From assembly GCF_000974445.1 (NCBI RefSeq), contig NZ_BBOJ01000021.1:234608-298607 (forward strand): a DNA stretch of 64,000 nucleotides. Direction: 5' to 3'. The notes under the pieces are model-generated. The model was given only the letters and a program-made list of their open reading frames with translations, was not told the origin of the DNA and searched no databases. Made by a program: the position numbers and the translations under genes. Source of the stretch: Lentzea aerocolonigenes (lineage in GTDB: Bacteria; Actinomycetota; Actinomycetes; Mycobacteriales; Pseudonocardiaceae). How positions within the stretch are numbered: position 1 is the first letter of the stretch; every line of letters begins with the position of its first letter. Of the stretch, positions 41,655-49,695 are shown piece after piece.

Positions 41655-43084
41655 TGAGCGAAACGCCCGACACCGACACGATCGGCATCGCCGCGGACAT
41701 CGTCGGCGCGGACCGCGTGTCACCAGAGGGACCCGGCGCCAACACCGGTTTGTTCCGGCAGCGCAAGGTGTTCGGCACCGTCCGGCCGCGCACGCCCGAC
41801 GAGGTGCGCAGGCTGGTCACCGCGTACGCGGCGCGATCGGTGTCGCTGCACGCGTACAGCACCGGCCGCAACTGGGGCCTCGGCTCCCGCGAACCGGCCG
41901 ACGACGACGTGGTGGTGCTCGACCTCGGCTCACTCGACGAGATCAGGGAGATCGACGTCGACGCGGGCTGGGCCGTCGTCGAACCCGGTGTGACACAGGG
42001 GCAACTGGCCGCCCGGCTGGACGGCACCGGCCGGATGCTCAACGTGACCGTGTCGTCCGCGCACTCCAGCGTGATCGGCAACGCCCTCGACCGCGGCGTG
42101 GGACTGCGCCACCAGCGGGTGGAAGACCTGATGGGGCTCGAGGTCGTGCTGCCGGACGGCGAGGTCGTGCGCGTCGGCTGGTGGCCGGACGCGCAGCGGC
42201 AGACCCCGGTGTACCCGCACGGGCTCGGCCCGTCGCTGGTGCAGCTGTTCGTCCAGGGCAACTTCGGCATCGTGACCGGTGCCGTCGTCCGGTTGCTGCC
42301 GCGTCCCGAGGCGCTGCGCGTGGTGCGGCTGAACTTCCAGCCCGCCAAGCTCGGCGAGGCGACCGCGCACCTGCGCCGCTGGCAGGCGCAGGGTCTGGTC
42401 AGCGGCGTGCTCAAGTTCTACAACCCCGCCGCCGCACGCGGTTACGGCAGCACACCGGGCGAATGGCTCGCGCACGTCTGCGTGGACGGCACCCCTGCCG
42501 CCGTCGCCGCGCTCAGCGGGATCATCGTCGACGAAGCGGTGCGCAGCGGCGTCTTCACCGACGTCTCCAACACCGACGCGACCGACCCGGCCAGTCCGCA
42601 CCACGAGGTGACGGCGCTGGTCGAGCGTTCCTACCTCGGCGACCCGGACGTCACGGACACCGTGTTCGAGGCGAAGATGGGCATGCCGGCCGACCAGCTC
42701 GACGAACGCATCGGGTTCCTCTTCTTCCTGCCGCTGCTGCCGTTCACCCCGGAGGCCGTCGTGACGGCGGACGGGTTGCTCGAACGGGTGCGCAGGGAGA
42801 CGGGAATCGCCTGCGGTGCGACCGGGAACGTGCTCGGGCCCGACGTCGTCGACCTCGTCGTCACCCTCAAGTTCGACCGGAGCGACGCCGAGGTCGCGCA
42901 CCGGGCGCTGGACCTGGTGTACGAGAGCTTCACCGAGGCCGGCTTCCTGCCGTACCGCCTCGACGTCGACCACCGCGAGTGGTTCGACCGCTGCGGCGGG
43001 CAGCCGGGCGAACGGGCGTTCACCAGGCGCCTCAAGGACTCCATCGACCCGGCCGGGACCATCGCACCCGGTCGCTACTTCTGA
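41654..43084 (+). CDS. FAD-linked oxidase of the vanillyl-alcohol oxidase / PchF type
   Basis: A 476-residue protein. The N-terminal FAD-binding PCMH domain (about 40-220) has VSLHAYSTGRNWGLGSR and SSAHSSVIGNALDRGVG. The C-terminal substrate domain ends PAGTIAPGRYF, as in 4-cresol dehydrogenase/vanillyl-alcohol oxidase relatives. Such enzymes oxidise para-substituted phenols at the benzylic carbon, which suits an aromatic product. No heme partner gene is seen, so oxygen may be the acceptor. Confidence 0.85.
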   Translation: MSETPDTDTIGIAADIVGADRVSPEGPGANTGLFRQRKVFGTVRPRTPDEVRRLVTAYAARSVSLHAYSTGRNWGLGSREPADDDVVVLDLGSLDEIREIDVDAGWAVVEPGVTQGQLAARLDGTGRMLNVTVSSAHSSVIGNALDRGVGLRHQRVEDLMGLEVVLPDGEVVRVGWWPDAQRQTPVYPHGLGPSLVQLFVQGNFGIVTGAVVRLLPRPEALRVVRLNFQPAKLGEATAHLRRWQAQGLVSGVLKFYNPAAARGYGSTPGEWLAHVCVDGTPAAVAALSGIIVDEAVRSGVFTDVSNTDATDPASPHHEVTALVERSYLGDPDVTDTVFEAKMGMPADQLDERIGFLFFLPLLPFTPEAVVTADGLLERVRRETGIACGATGNVLGPDVVDLVVTLKFDRSDAEVAHRALDLVYESFTEAGFLPYRLDVDHREWFDRCGGQPGERAFTRRLKDSIDPAGTIAPGRYF

Positions 43085-43103
43085 AGGCCAGGAGAAGGCT
43101 GCA

Positions 43104-44297
43104 ATGACCATTTTGGACTCTGTTGAGGCGGCGCCGCTCACGGCGGAGGACGTGCTCGCCCGCGCACGGGCGGCGGCACCCCTGCTGCGCGAGCGTTCGG
43201 CCGAGATCGAGCAGGCGCGATGTCTGCCTGCCGACGTCGTAGACCTGTTGCGCGGCACCGGTGTCTTCCGGATGGCCCTGCCGCGCAGCTGGGGCGGCCC
43301 CGAGCTGAACCCGATCCAGCAGACCGAGGTCATCGAGGCGCTCGCCACCGGTGACACCTCGGCCGGGTGGTGCGCCATGATCGGCATGGACACCCCGCTG
43401 TACGCGGGTTTCCTCGACGAGCAGGTCGCCCGCGAGCTGTTCACCGACCCGGACATGATCACCGCCGGTCTCATCCTGCCGAGCGGTCGCGCCGACCGCG
43501 TGCCCGGCGGGTACCGGGTGACCGGTCGCTGGCAGTTCGGCAGCGGCATCACCCACGCCGACTGGGTCGTCGCCGGCTGTTTCGTCTACCACGACGGTGA
43601 ACCGGAGCAGAGCCCGAGCGGCCAGCCGATGCACTGGCGCATCGTGATCGCGCGCCAGGAGCAGTTCGAGATCCACGACACGTGGCACACCACGGGTCTC
43701 GCCGGCAGCGGCAGCCGCGACTACTCGGCCACCGACCTGTTCGTGCCCGAGGAGCAGACGTTCAGCTTCGCGGCGCCGCGCAGACCCGGCCCGATGTCCA
43801 CTCCGGACGCGATCCTCGCCAACATGCCCGGCGTGCCGCTGGGGGTGGCGCGCGCCGCCCTGGACTTCGTCCGCGACCTCGCCGCGGGCCGCGTCGACCG
43901 GCCGACACAGTCGCCGTGGGCGGAGACCTACCGCGTGCAGATGGCGATCGCCGAGGCGGAGATGGAGCTCGGCGCCGCCCGTGCGGCCGTGTACAGCAGC
44001 CTGCACCGCCAGTGGGAGCTGGCGCAGGCGGGCGTGGCGCAGGACGCGGACCAGCGCGTGGCCGCCGTTCTCGCGCGGGTCAACTCGTTCCGCGCGGCGC
44101 GGTCGGTCGTGTCCAAGCTGTTCGACCTGATCGCGACGACCGCGATCTACAAGCCGTCGCCGATGGACCGGTGGCTGCGCGACGTGCAGACCATGCGTCA
44201 GCACGTGATCGCACAGGACCAGGTGATCCAGTCCGCCGGTGCGCACCTGCTCGGCGGAACGCCGCACAACCCGTTCAGCATCGGGATCGTCAACTGA
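43104..44297 (+). CDS. Acyl-CoA-dehydrogenase-fold flavin monooxygenase (group D type)
   Basis: Start after CAGGAGAAGG. A 397-residue ACAD-fold protein with LPRSWGGPELNPIQ, GYRVTGRWQFGSGITHADW and TGLAGSGSRDYSATDLFVPEE. This pattern is closer to oxygenase components of two-component hydroxylases (HpaB/HsaA-like) than to true acyl-CoA dehydrogenases. Its neighbour two genes upstream is the flavin reductase it would need. The predicted reaction is hydroxylation of an aromatic intermediate. Confidence 0.82.
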   Translation: MTILDSVEAAPLTAEDVLARARAAAPLLRERSAEIEQARCLPADVVDLLRGTGVFRMALPRSWGGPELNPIQQTEVIEALATGDTSAGWCAMIGMDTPLYAGFLDEQVARELFTDPDMITAGLILPSGRADRVPGGYRVTGRWQFGSGITHADWVVAGCFVYHDGEPEQSPSGQPMHWRIVIARQEQFEIHDTWHTTGLAGSGSRDYSATDLFVPEEQTFSFAAPRRPGPMSTPDAILANMPGVPLGVARAALDFVRDLAAGRVDRPTQSPWAETYRVQMAIAEAEMELGAARAAVYSSLHRQWELAQAGVAQDADQRVAAVLARVNSFRAARSVVSKLFDLIATTAIYKPSPMDRWLRDVQTMRQHVIAQDQVIQSAGAHLLGGTPHNPFSIGIVN

Positions 44298-44311
44298 CGT
44301 TCCACTTCGAC

Positions 44312-44339
44312 GGGCGGGGCCTCGGCCCCGCCCCTTTTT
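44312..44339 (+). terminator. Rho-independent terminator or attenuator before DAHP synthase
   Basis: GGGCGGGGCC and GGCCCCGCCC arms with a 2-nt centre, then C and five T. It ends 17 bp before the DAHP synthase start, so it may end the upstream unit or modulate read-through. Confidence 0.7.
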
Positions 44340-44355
44340 CTTGGAGAGCAACCAG

Positions 44356-45390
44356 ATGGTCATCGTGATGGCGTTGGACGCGACCGAGGCCGACGTCGCG
44401 GCCGTGGTGGACCTCGTCGAGGCCGCGGGCGGTGAAGCGTTCGTGAGCCGCGGCCTCGACCGCACGATCGTCGGGCTGATCGGCGACGTCGACCTGTTCG
44501 CGACGCTCAACCTGCGCAGCCTGACCGGCGTCGCGGACGTCGTGCGGATCTCCGTTCCCTACAAGCTCATCAGCCGCGAGCACCACCCCGACCGCTCGAC
44601 CGTCCACGTCGGCGGAGTGCCGATCGGCCCGGACACGGTGACACTGATCGCCGGTCCGTGCGCGGTCGAGACTTACGAGCAGACGCTGGCCGCCGCGCAC
44701 ATGGCACAAGCGGCGGGCGCGACCGTGTTGCGCGGTGGCGCGTACAAGCCGCGCACGTCGCCCTACGCGTTCCAGGGCCTCGGCGAGGCGGGGCTGAAGA
44801 TCCTCGCCGACGTCCGCGAGGAGACGGGCCTGCCCGTCGTCACCGAGGTGGTCAGCGCCGACGACGTCGACACCGTCGCCGCGTACGCCGACATGCTCCA
44901 GGTCGGCACGCGCAACATGCAGAACTTCCCGCTGCTGCAGGCGGTCGGCCGCGCCGGCAAGCCGGTGATGCTCAAGCGCGGGATGAGCGCCACCATCGAG
45001 GAGTGGCTGATGGCGGCCGAGTACATCGCGCAGCGCGGCAACCTCGACATCGTGCTCTGCGAACGCGGCATCCGCACGTTCGAGAAGGCGACCCGCAACA
45101 CGCTCGACATCGCCGCAGTCCCTGTCGCGCAACGACTCTCGCACCTGCCGGTGATCATCGACCCCTCGCACTCGGGTGGCCGTCGCGACCTGGTGCTCCC
45201 GCTCACCAAGGCGGCGATCGCGGTCGGCGCCGACGGTGTCATCGTCGACGTGCACCCGCACCCGGAGACCGCGCTGTGCGACGGGCCTCAGGCGCTCATC
45301 ACGTCCGACCTGCCGAAGCTCGCCGAGGCGGTCAGCACCCTCACCGAGGTCACCGGGCGCACGCAGGCCCGTTCCCTGACCCCTGCCTGA
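44356..45390 (+). CDS. aroF: 3-deoxy-7-phosphoheptulonate (DAHP) synthase, type I-beta with N-terminal ferredoxin-like domain
   Basis: A 344-residue protein. An N-terminal regulatory-like domain (about 1-75) precedes the barrel. The barrel carries LIAGPCAVETYEQT, VLRGGAYKPRTSPYAFQGLG, MLKRGMSATIEEWL, CERGIRTFE and IIDPSHSGGRRD, the set of DAHP synthase active-site and metal motifs. It condenses PEP and erythrose-4-P at the head of the shikimate pathway. Placement within this cluster, together with AroH, suggests a feedback-independent supply copy. Confidence 0.94.
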   Translation: MVIVMALDATEADVAAVVDLVEAAGGEAFVSRGLDRTIVGLIGDVDLFATLNLRSLTGVADVVRISVPYKLISREHHPDRSTVHVGGVPIGPDTVTLIAGPCAVETYEQTLAAAHMAQAAGATVLRGGAYKPRTSPYAFQGLGEAGLKILADVREETGLPVVTEVVSADDVDTVAAYADMLQVGTRNMQNFPLLQAVGRAGKPVMLKRGMSATIEEWLMAAEYIAQRGNLDIVLCERGIRTFEKATRNTLDIAAVPVAQRLSHLPVIIDPSHSGGRRDLVLPLTKAAIAVGADGVIVDVHPHPETALCDGPQALITSDLPKLAEAVSTLTEVTGRTQARSLTPA

Positions 45391-45401
45391 TCCAGTGCAA
45401 G

Positions 45402-45432
45402 AAGGCCGCCTTCCCGACGGGGAGGCGGCCTT
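45402..45432. terminator. Strong bidirectional terminator
   Basis: AAGGCCGCCT and AGGCGGCCTT arms that continue through TCCC/GGGG to give a 14-bp stem with a 3-nt loop, between converging genes ending at 45390 and 45444. Confidence 0.8.
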
Positions 45433-45443
45433 TGCGCGTCGTT

Positions 45444-45938
45444 TCAGTTGCCGACGACGACCTGCGGGTCGCCGGTGAACCAGATGTTGTCGATGTGCAC
45501 CTTGCTCATCAGCCAGCGCTCACCGTCCCGGACCAGCTCCACGGCGTAGACGTTCTTCAGCAGCGCGTGCCTGCTGTGGTCGTGGGCGGGAAGGTGCTGC
45601 GCCTCGACCAGCGCGGTGAGGCGGGCGGTGTCGGCGTCGAGCTCCACCCGGCAGTTGCCGACGGTGTGCGTTGTGTGCAGGCGCGGGTCGAGCACGATCC
45701 CGGCGATCATGTCGATGCCGGTCATCAACGGCACCTCGAGACCGCACTTCGTCGCGGCGGGCCGGAAGTCGAACTCCGCGTCAGGAGTAAACGCCGAGCG
45801 GAACAGCTCGTGGTCGCCGAGGTCGCGGCCGAACGCGAACCGGTGCAGGGCGTCCACGATCTCGTGCCGGTCGGCGATCTCGCGGAGCACGGACTCCACG
45901 CCGGTGGAACGCAGGGCGTGGTCAGTTGTGACGTACAC
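45444..45938 (-). CDS. SnoaL-like / NTF2-fold protein
   Basis: GTG start at 45938, with GAGGAGA close upstream. A 164-residue protein of the cone-shaped SnoaL-type fold: EIVDALHRFAFGRDLGDHELFRSAFTPDAEFDF is the typical first helix pair and strand. These act as hydroxylases, cyclases, dehydratases or isomerases in aromatic pathways. It overlaps the ligase gene by 17 bp. Confidence 0.8.
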   Translation of the reverse strand: MYVTTDHALRSTGVESVLREIADRHEIVDALHRFAFGRDLGDHELFRSAFTPDAEFDFRPAATKCGLEVPLMTGIDMIAGIVLDPRLHTTHTVGNCRVELDADTARLTALVEAQHLPAHDHSRHALLKNVYAVELVRDGERWLMSKVHIDNIWFTGDPQVVVGN

Positions 45939-47466
45939 GGCTCTCCTCGAAGGATGTGGTGATCTCCCGCAGCTGGGCGCGCTGCGGCTTTCCGGTGCGG
46001 GTCTTGGGAAACGCGTCCGGAGGGAGCAGGACGACGCGGTCCACGTGCAGCCCGTGCGCGGCCAGAACCGCTTCGCGCACAACGGGTTCGTTCTCCTCGG
46101 TGCCGTGGTAGGCGACGGTCAACGCGCCGTCGGCCAGAAAGGCTCCGACGAACCTCCGGTCGACGAACGGGAGTTCACCGACGGTCGTCTCGATCTCGTG
46201 GGCGTGGTGCAGCTCGCCGTCGATCCACAACGCGTCGGCGGTGCTGCCCGTGACCGTCAGCAGCCCGCCGCAGACGCGCGCGAAGTCACCGGTGTCGAGC
46301 CAGCCGTCGGAGGTGAAAGCAGTGACGTTGTCAGGATGTCCGTCCGCGTAGCCGGTGGTGACCGACGCTCCGCGCACCTGCAGCCTGCCGGCCACGTTCT
46401 CGCCGGCGAGGTCGCCGCGCAGGTCGACGACGCGAACGGCCACACCGGCATGCGGCCTGCCCACCGGCACGTACCGGTCGTCGTGCAGTTCGGCGCGGGA
46501 GAGCCGGTGGTCGACGACACCGGCCGCCGTCTCGGACATGCCCCAGCCCGGCCGCACCGCGTCGCCGGGCAGACCGAACGGCGCGAGTGCCGTCAGGAAG
46601 CGGTTGATCGTGCGCGCCTTCACCGGTTCGCCGCCGTTCATGACGTAGGCGAGCCCGCGCAGGTCCCACAACCCGGCCGACGCCCGTGCCGCGATCGCGT
46701 CCAGCGCGGAGGTCGTGCCCCAGGCGACGGTCGCACGGAAGTGGTCGGCGATGTCCAGCCACCGCGCCGGATCGCCGAGGATCCAGTCGCGGTGGGCGTG
46801 CACCTGGGTGCACGCGAGCTGCACGTCGCGCAGGTGGAACATGACCAGCCCGCCCACGTGGTCGAGCGGCATGGAGTTGAAGGTCACGGCCGTCGCGTCG
46901 AGATCGTTGTCCTCGATCGTGGCCGCCGAGCGGCTGAGGATGTTGCCGTGGCTCAGCCGCACCGTCTTGGGCGCGCCGGTGCTGCCGGCCGTGGTGGCCA
47001 GCAGCGCGACGTCGTCGAGCTCGCCGCGGAACCACCGGCGGTCCGGCGCTCCCGCGTCGAGGCCGCGCACCGTCCCGATCCACTGTGGACCGGACCTGGC
47101 CGGAGCGTCGGCCACGAGCCACAGGTAGCCCTGGTCGGGTCGCAGCCCGGACGGGTCGGTACTCGTCGGCACGGCGATGAACCCGCCGAGCACGCAGGCC
47201 CAGAACGCCGGCAGGAAATCACGGTTGTCCCGCAGGTGCAGCACGACGCGGTCGCCGGTTCGCACGCCCGCGAGGCGCAGTCCGCCGAGAACTCGTGAGG
47301 CGGCGTCGAGCAGGTCCGAATAGGACAGTGAGGTGGTGACGCCGTCCGCGGCGATCAGGTGGACGGCGGTCCCCCGGTTGCGGCTCGCGGCACGCGGCAG
47401 GAGGTCGGCCAGGGTCGGCACGTCGAGTGCCGGTGCCGGTCCCCCGTCGATCACGGACGTTGTCAT
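45922..47466 (-). CDS. AMP-dependent acyl/aryl-CoA synthetase or adenylating ligase
   Basis: A 514-residue ANL-family enzyme. The P-loop-like motif is TTAGSTGAPKTVRLSHGN, followed by GWGMSETAAG and WLDTGDFARV. The catalytic C-terminal lysine is in KTRTGKPQRAQL. It activates a carboxylic acid as adenylate. There is no fused carrier domain and none in the window, so the acceptor is CoA or another nucleophile. By context it could activate an aromatic acid made by this cluster. Confidence 0.88.
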   Translation of the reverse strand: MTTSVIDGGPAPALDVPTLADLLPRAASRNRGTAVHLIAADGVTTSLSYSDLLDAASRVLGGLRLAGVRTGDRVVLHLRDNRDFLPAFWACVLGGFIAVPTSTDPSGLRPDQGYLWLVADAPARSGPQWIGTVRGLDAGAPDRRWFRGELDDVALLATTAGSTGAPKTVRLSHGNILSRSAATIEDNDLDATAVTFNSMPLDHVGGLVMFHLRDVQLACTQVHAHRDWILGDPARWLDIADHFRATVAWGTTSALDAIAARASAGLWDLRGLAYVMNGGEPVKARTINRFLTALAPFGLPGDAVRPGWGMSETAAGVVDHRLSRAELHDDRYVPVGRPHAGVAVRVVDLRGDLAGENVAGRLQVRGASVTTGYADGHPDNVTAFTSDGWLDTGDFARVCGGLLTVTGSTADALWIDGELHHAHEIETTVGELPFVDRRFVGAFLADGALTVAYHGTEENEPVVREAVLAAHGLHVDRVVLLPPDAFPKTRTGKPQRAQLREITTSFEESRVRHN

Positions 47467-47495
47467 CGCTCGCTCCGAAGTTCCTCGCGCAGGGT

Positions 47496-47527
47496 GCAGG
47501 GGCGGCGGCCGCGGCCGCCGCCCCTGC
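47496..47527. terminator. 32-bp perfect palindrome after the MFS gene
   Basis: GCAGGGGCGGCGGCC and GGCCGCCGCCCCTGC with GC at the centre, between the MFS stop at 47537 and the ligase start at 47466 on the same strand. It likely separates the two units. Confidence 0.7.
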
Positions 47528-47536
47528 GGGGGTGAA

Positions 47537-48973
47537 TCAGACGGTGGCCTTCTGCCGGGAGCGCAGAGCCACGACCAGTGTGGCCACCAGGGTCAGCACG
47601 GAGAAACCGGTCACCACGTACATGCCGTTGTGGTAGCTCTCCAGCGTGTTGGCCGCCCCGCCGTCCTGACCGAACGCCATCGTCGCGGTGACGATCGCCA
47701 GCAGCAACGCGGCACCGACCTGGTAACCGGTCTGCAGCACGCCGGCCGCGAGTCCCTGCTCCGCGTCCGCCACACCGCTGGTGGCCTGCACGTAGGCACC
47801 GGTGAAGGACAGCGGGAACGCGACACCGATCAGCAGCATCGTCGGCAGGATCGTCGTGTAGTAGTTCGAGTCCGCGTCGATGCGCAGGAACGACAGGTAC
47901 GCGAGCGTGTAGGCGAGGAAGCCCGCGAACATCATCCACTTCGGACCGAACTTGCCGATCAGGCCACCGGCGCGCGGGGCGATCAGCGCGATCAGGATGC
48001 CGCACGGCAGGAAGCCGAGCGCCATCTCGAGCGGCGACCAGCCGCGCGAGGCCTGCAGGTACAGCGAGCCGATGAACTGGAAGCTCATGTACGTGCCGAG
48101 GATCGCCGCCGCGACCAGCGCGGCACCGACGAGTGCCGGGTTGCGCAGGAAGTCGAGGCGGATCAACGGCTGGGCCGTCTTGCGCTCGATCAGCACGAAC
48201 GCGATCACCAGCACGACGAAGCCCGCGAACCCGCCGAGCGTGCGGCCGGACGTCCAGCCGGCGGCCGGCGCCTCGACGATCGTGAAGACCAGCAACAACA
48301 TCGCGGTGGTGATGCTGAACGCGCCGGGGATGTCGTAGCTGCGCTTGGCGTCCGAGGGCGCGTCCTTGCCGACGAGGATGCTCACACCGACCAGCACGGC
48401 CAGCGCGATCGGAACCGGCAGCAGGAACGTCCAGCGCCAGCCGATCTCCGTGAGCAGCCCGCCCGCGACCAGACCGAGCGAGAATCCCGTTGCGCCACAA
48501 GCGGTGTAGATGGCGACAGCCCGGTTGCGGACGGCGCCCTCCGGAAACGTCGTCATGATGATCGCGAGACCGGCCGGCGCGCTGAACGCCGCGCTGACCC
48601 CCATGACGAACCGGGCGACGACGACCGTCACGCCGTTGTCGGCGATACCACCGACGAGCGAGGCGATCGCGAACACCGAGACCGCGACGAGCAGCAGCTT
48701 GCGGCGTCCGACCAGGTCGGCCGTCCTGCCGCCCAGCAGCAGGAACCCGCCGAACCCGAGCACGTAGGCGCTGACCACCCACTGCACAGCCGAGGTCGTC
48801 ATGCCGAGCTCGGCCTGGATCGGCGGCACCGCGATGCCGACCATCGCGTTGTCGAGCGCGTCGAGGAACATCGCGCTGCACAGCACGATCAACGTGGCCC
48901 AGAGGCGTCCGCCCCAGCCCTTCGTCTCGTCGGGCAGCTGCGCGGCCGCCTTGGTTTCCTGGGACGTCGTCAT
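47537..48973 (-). CDS. MFS exporter, DHA2 family
   Basis: The start at 48973 follows GGGGAAGGC. A 478-residue protein with about 14 predicted helices. It has LDNAMVGIAVPPIQAELGMT (motif D1-like) and LLLGGRTADLVGRRKLLL (motif A), the pattern of drug:H+ antiporters such as EmrB-type exporters. It probably exports the cluster product or gives self-resistance. A TetR-type operator lies 22 bp upstream, identical in design to that at the TetR gene. Confidence 0.9.
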   Translation of the reverse strand: MTTSQETKAAAQLPDETKGWGGRLWATLIVLCSAMFLDALDNAMVGIAVPPIQAELGMTTSAVQWVVSAYVLGFGGFLLLGGRTADLVGRRKLLLVAVSVFAIASLVGGIADNGVTVVVARFVMGVSAAFSAPAGLAIIMTTFPEGAVRNRAVAIYTACGATGFSLGLVAGGLLTEIGWRWTFLLPVPIALAVLVGVSILVGKDAPSDAKRSYDIPGAFSITTAMLLLVFTIVEAPAAGWTSGRTLGGFAGFVVLVIAFVLIERKTAQPLIRLDFLRNPALVGAALVAAAILGTYMSFQFIGSLYLQASRGWSPLEMALGFLPCGILIALIAPRAGGLIGKFGPKWMMFAGFLAYTLAYLSFLRIDADSNYYTTILPTMLLIGVAFPLSFTGAYVQATSGVADAEQGLAAGVLQTGYQVGAALLLAIVTATMAFGQDGGAANTLESYHNGMYVVTGFSVLTLVATLVVALRSRQKATV

Positions 48974-48994
48974 GCCTTCCCCACTCCAGAGTAT

Positions 48995-49011
48995 TTGACC
49001 TTGAGGTACAA
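48995..49011. promoter_or_regulatory. TetR operator at the exporter promoter
   Basis: TTGACCTTGAGGTACAA, a near-palindrome of form TTGNMCCTNNAGGTNCAA-like, 22 bp upstream of the exporter start. It matches 49657-49673 in opposite orientation, with the shared flank AAAAT. Confidence 0.65.
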
Positions 49012-49057
49012 AATTCACCCAGAAATACGCCCGACGAGCAGATGTCGGGTTTTGAAC

Positions 49058-49636
49058 TCAGATCGCCGCGACCGCGGCGTCGATGATCGACCCCAGCCGA
49101 TCACGGTCGGACGTCGTCTTGACCAGCACTCGCAATCCGATCATCGAGCTCTGCACCAGTCCCGCAAGCGCTTTCGGGTCGCGATCGGCGTCGATCTCAC
49201 CCGCGTGCTGTGCGGCGATGAAAGCCAGGTGCAGCACCGACTCCGTCGCCTCGAAGGACCTGCCGAGCAACTTCACCGCCGGTTCGTCACTGGCGCGCAA
49301 CTCCACCGCGGTGTTGACCACGAGGCAGCCGCACCGGTCCGGGTCGTTGAGGTCGGCCTCGACGAACCCGGTCAGGAGCTCACGCACCCGTTCCCGGATC
49401 GGCCTCCCCTCGTCCATGACCGCCTTCAGATCCGCGAGCTGCGTGTCCGTGTACCGCTCGAGACTCTTGAGGAACAACTCGTGCTTGCTGCCGAACGCGT
49501 GGTAGAGGCTGCCTTTGCCGATGCCGAGGCTGTCCGCGAGGCTCTGCGGAGACGTCTCGGCGTAGCCGTGCACGCGGAAGGTCTCCGCGGCCTGCTCCAC
49601 CGCTTTCTCCGGATCGAACTTCTTGGGCCTGCCCAC
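49058..49636 (-). CDS. TetR-family regulator of the exporter
   Basis: A 192-residue protein starting GRPKKFDPEKAVEQAAETF. The HTH has TSPQSLADSLGIGKGSLYHAFGSKHELF. The C-terminal part (LNDPDRCGCLVVNTAVELRA) is of the TetR_C_16/YcdC-like type with an NxxxE pattern. It lies directly upstream of the exporter gene on the same strand, with one operator in front of each gene. The model is a repressor relieved by the exported compound. Confidence 0.9.
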   Translation of the reverse strand: MGRPKKFDPEKAVEQAAETFRVHGYAETSPQSLADSLGIGKGSLYHAFGSKHELFLKSLERYTDTQLADLKAVMDEGRPIRERVRELLTGFVEADLNDPDRCGCLVVNTAVELRASDEPAVKLLGRSFEATESVLHLAFIAAQHAGEIDADRDPKALAGLVQSSMIGLRVLVKTTSDRDRLGSIIDAAVAAI

Positions 49637-49656
49637 GACGGGAACAGTAGGTTATT

Positions 49657-49673
49657 TTGGACCTCCAGGTCAA
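49657..49673. promoter_or_regulatory. TetR operator between divergent TetR and LLM oxidoreductase genes
   Basis: TTGGACCTCCAGGTCAA lies 20 bp before the TetR start and 22 bp before the LLM start. It pairs with the site at 48995. Confidence 0.65.
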
Positions 49674-49695
49674 GTATTGAACGTGAGGAGCTCGG

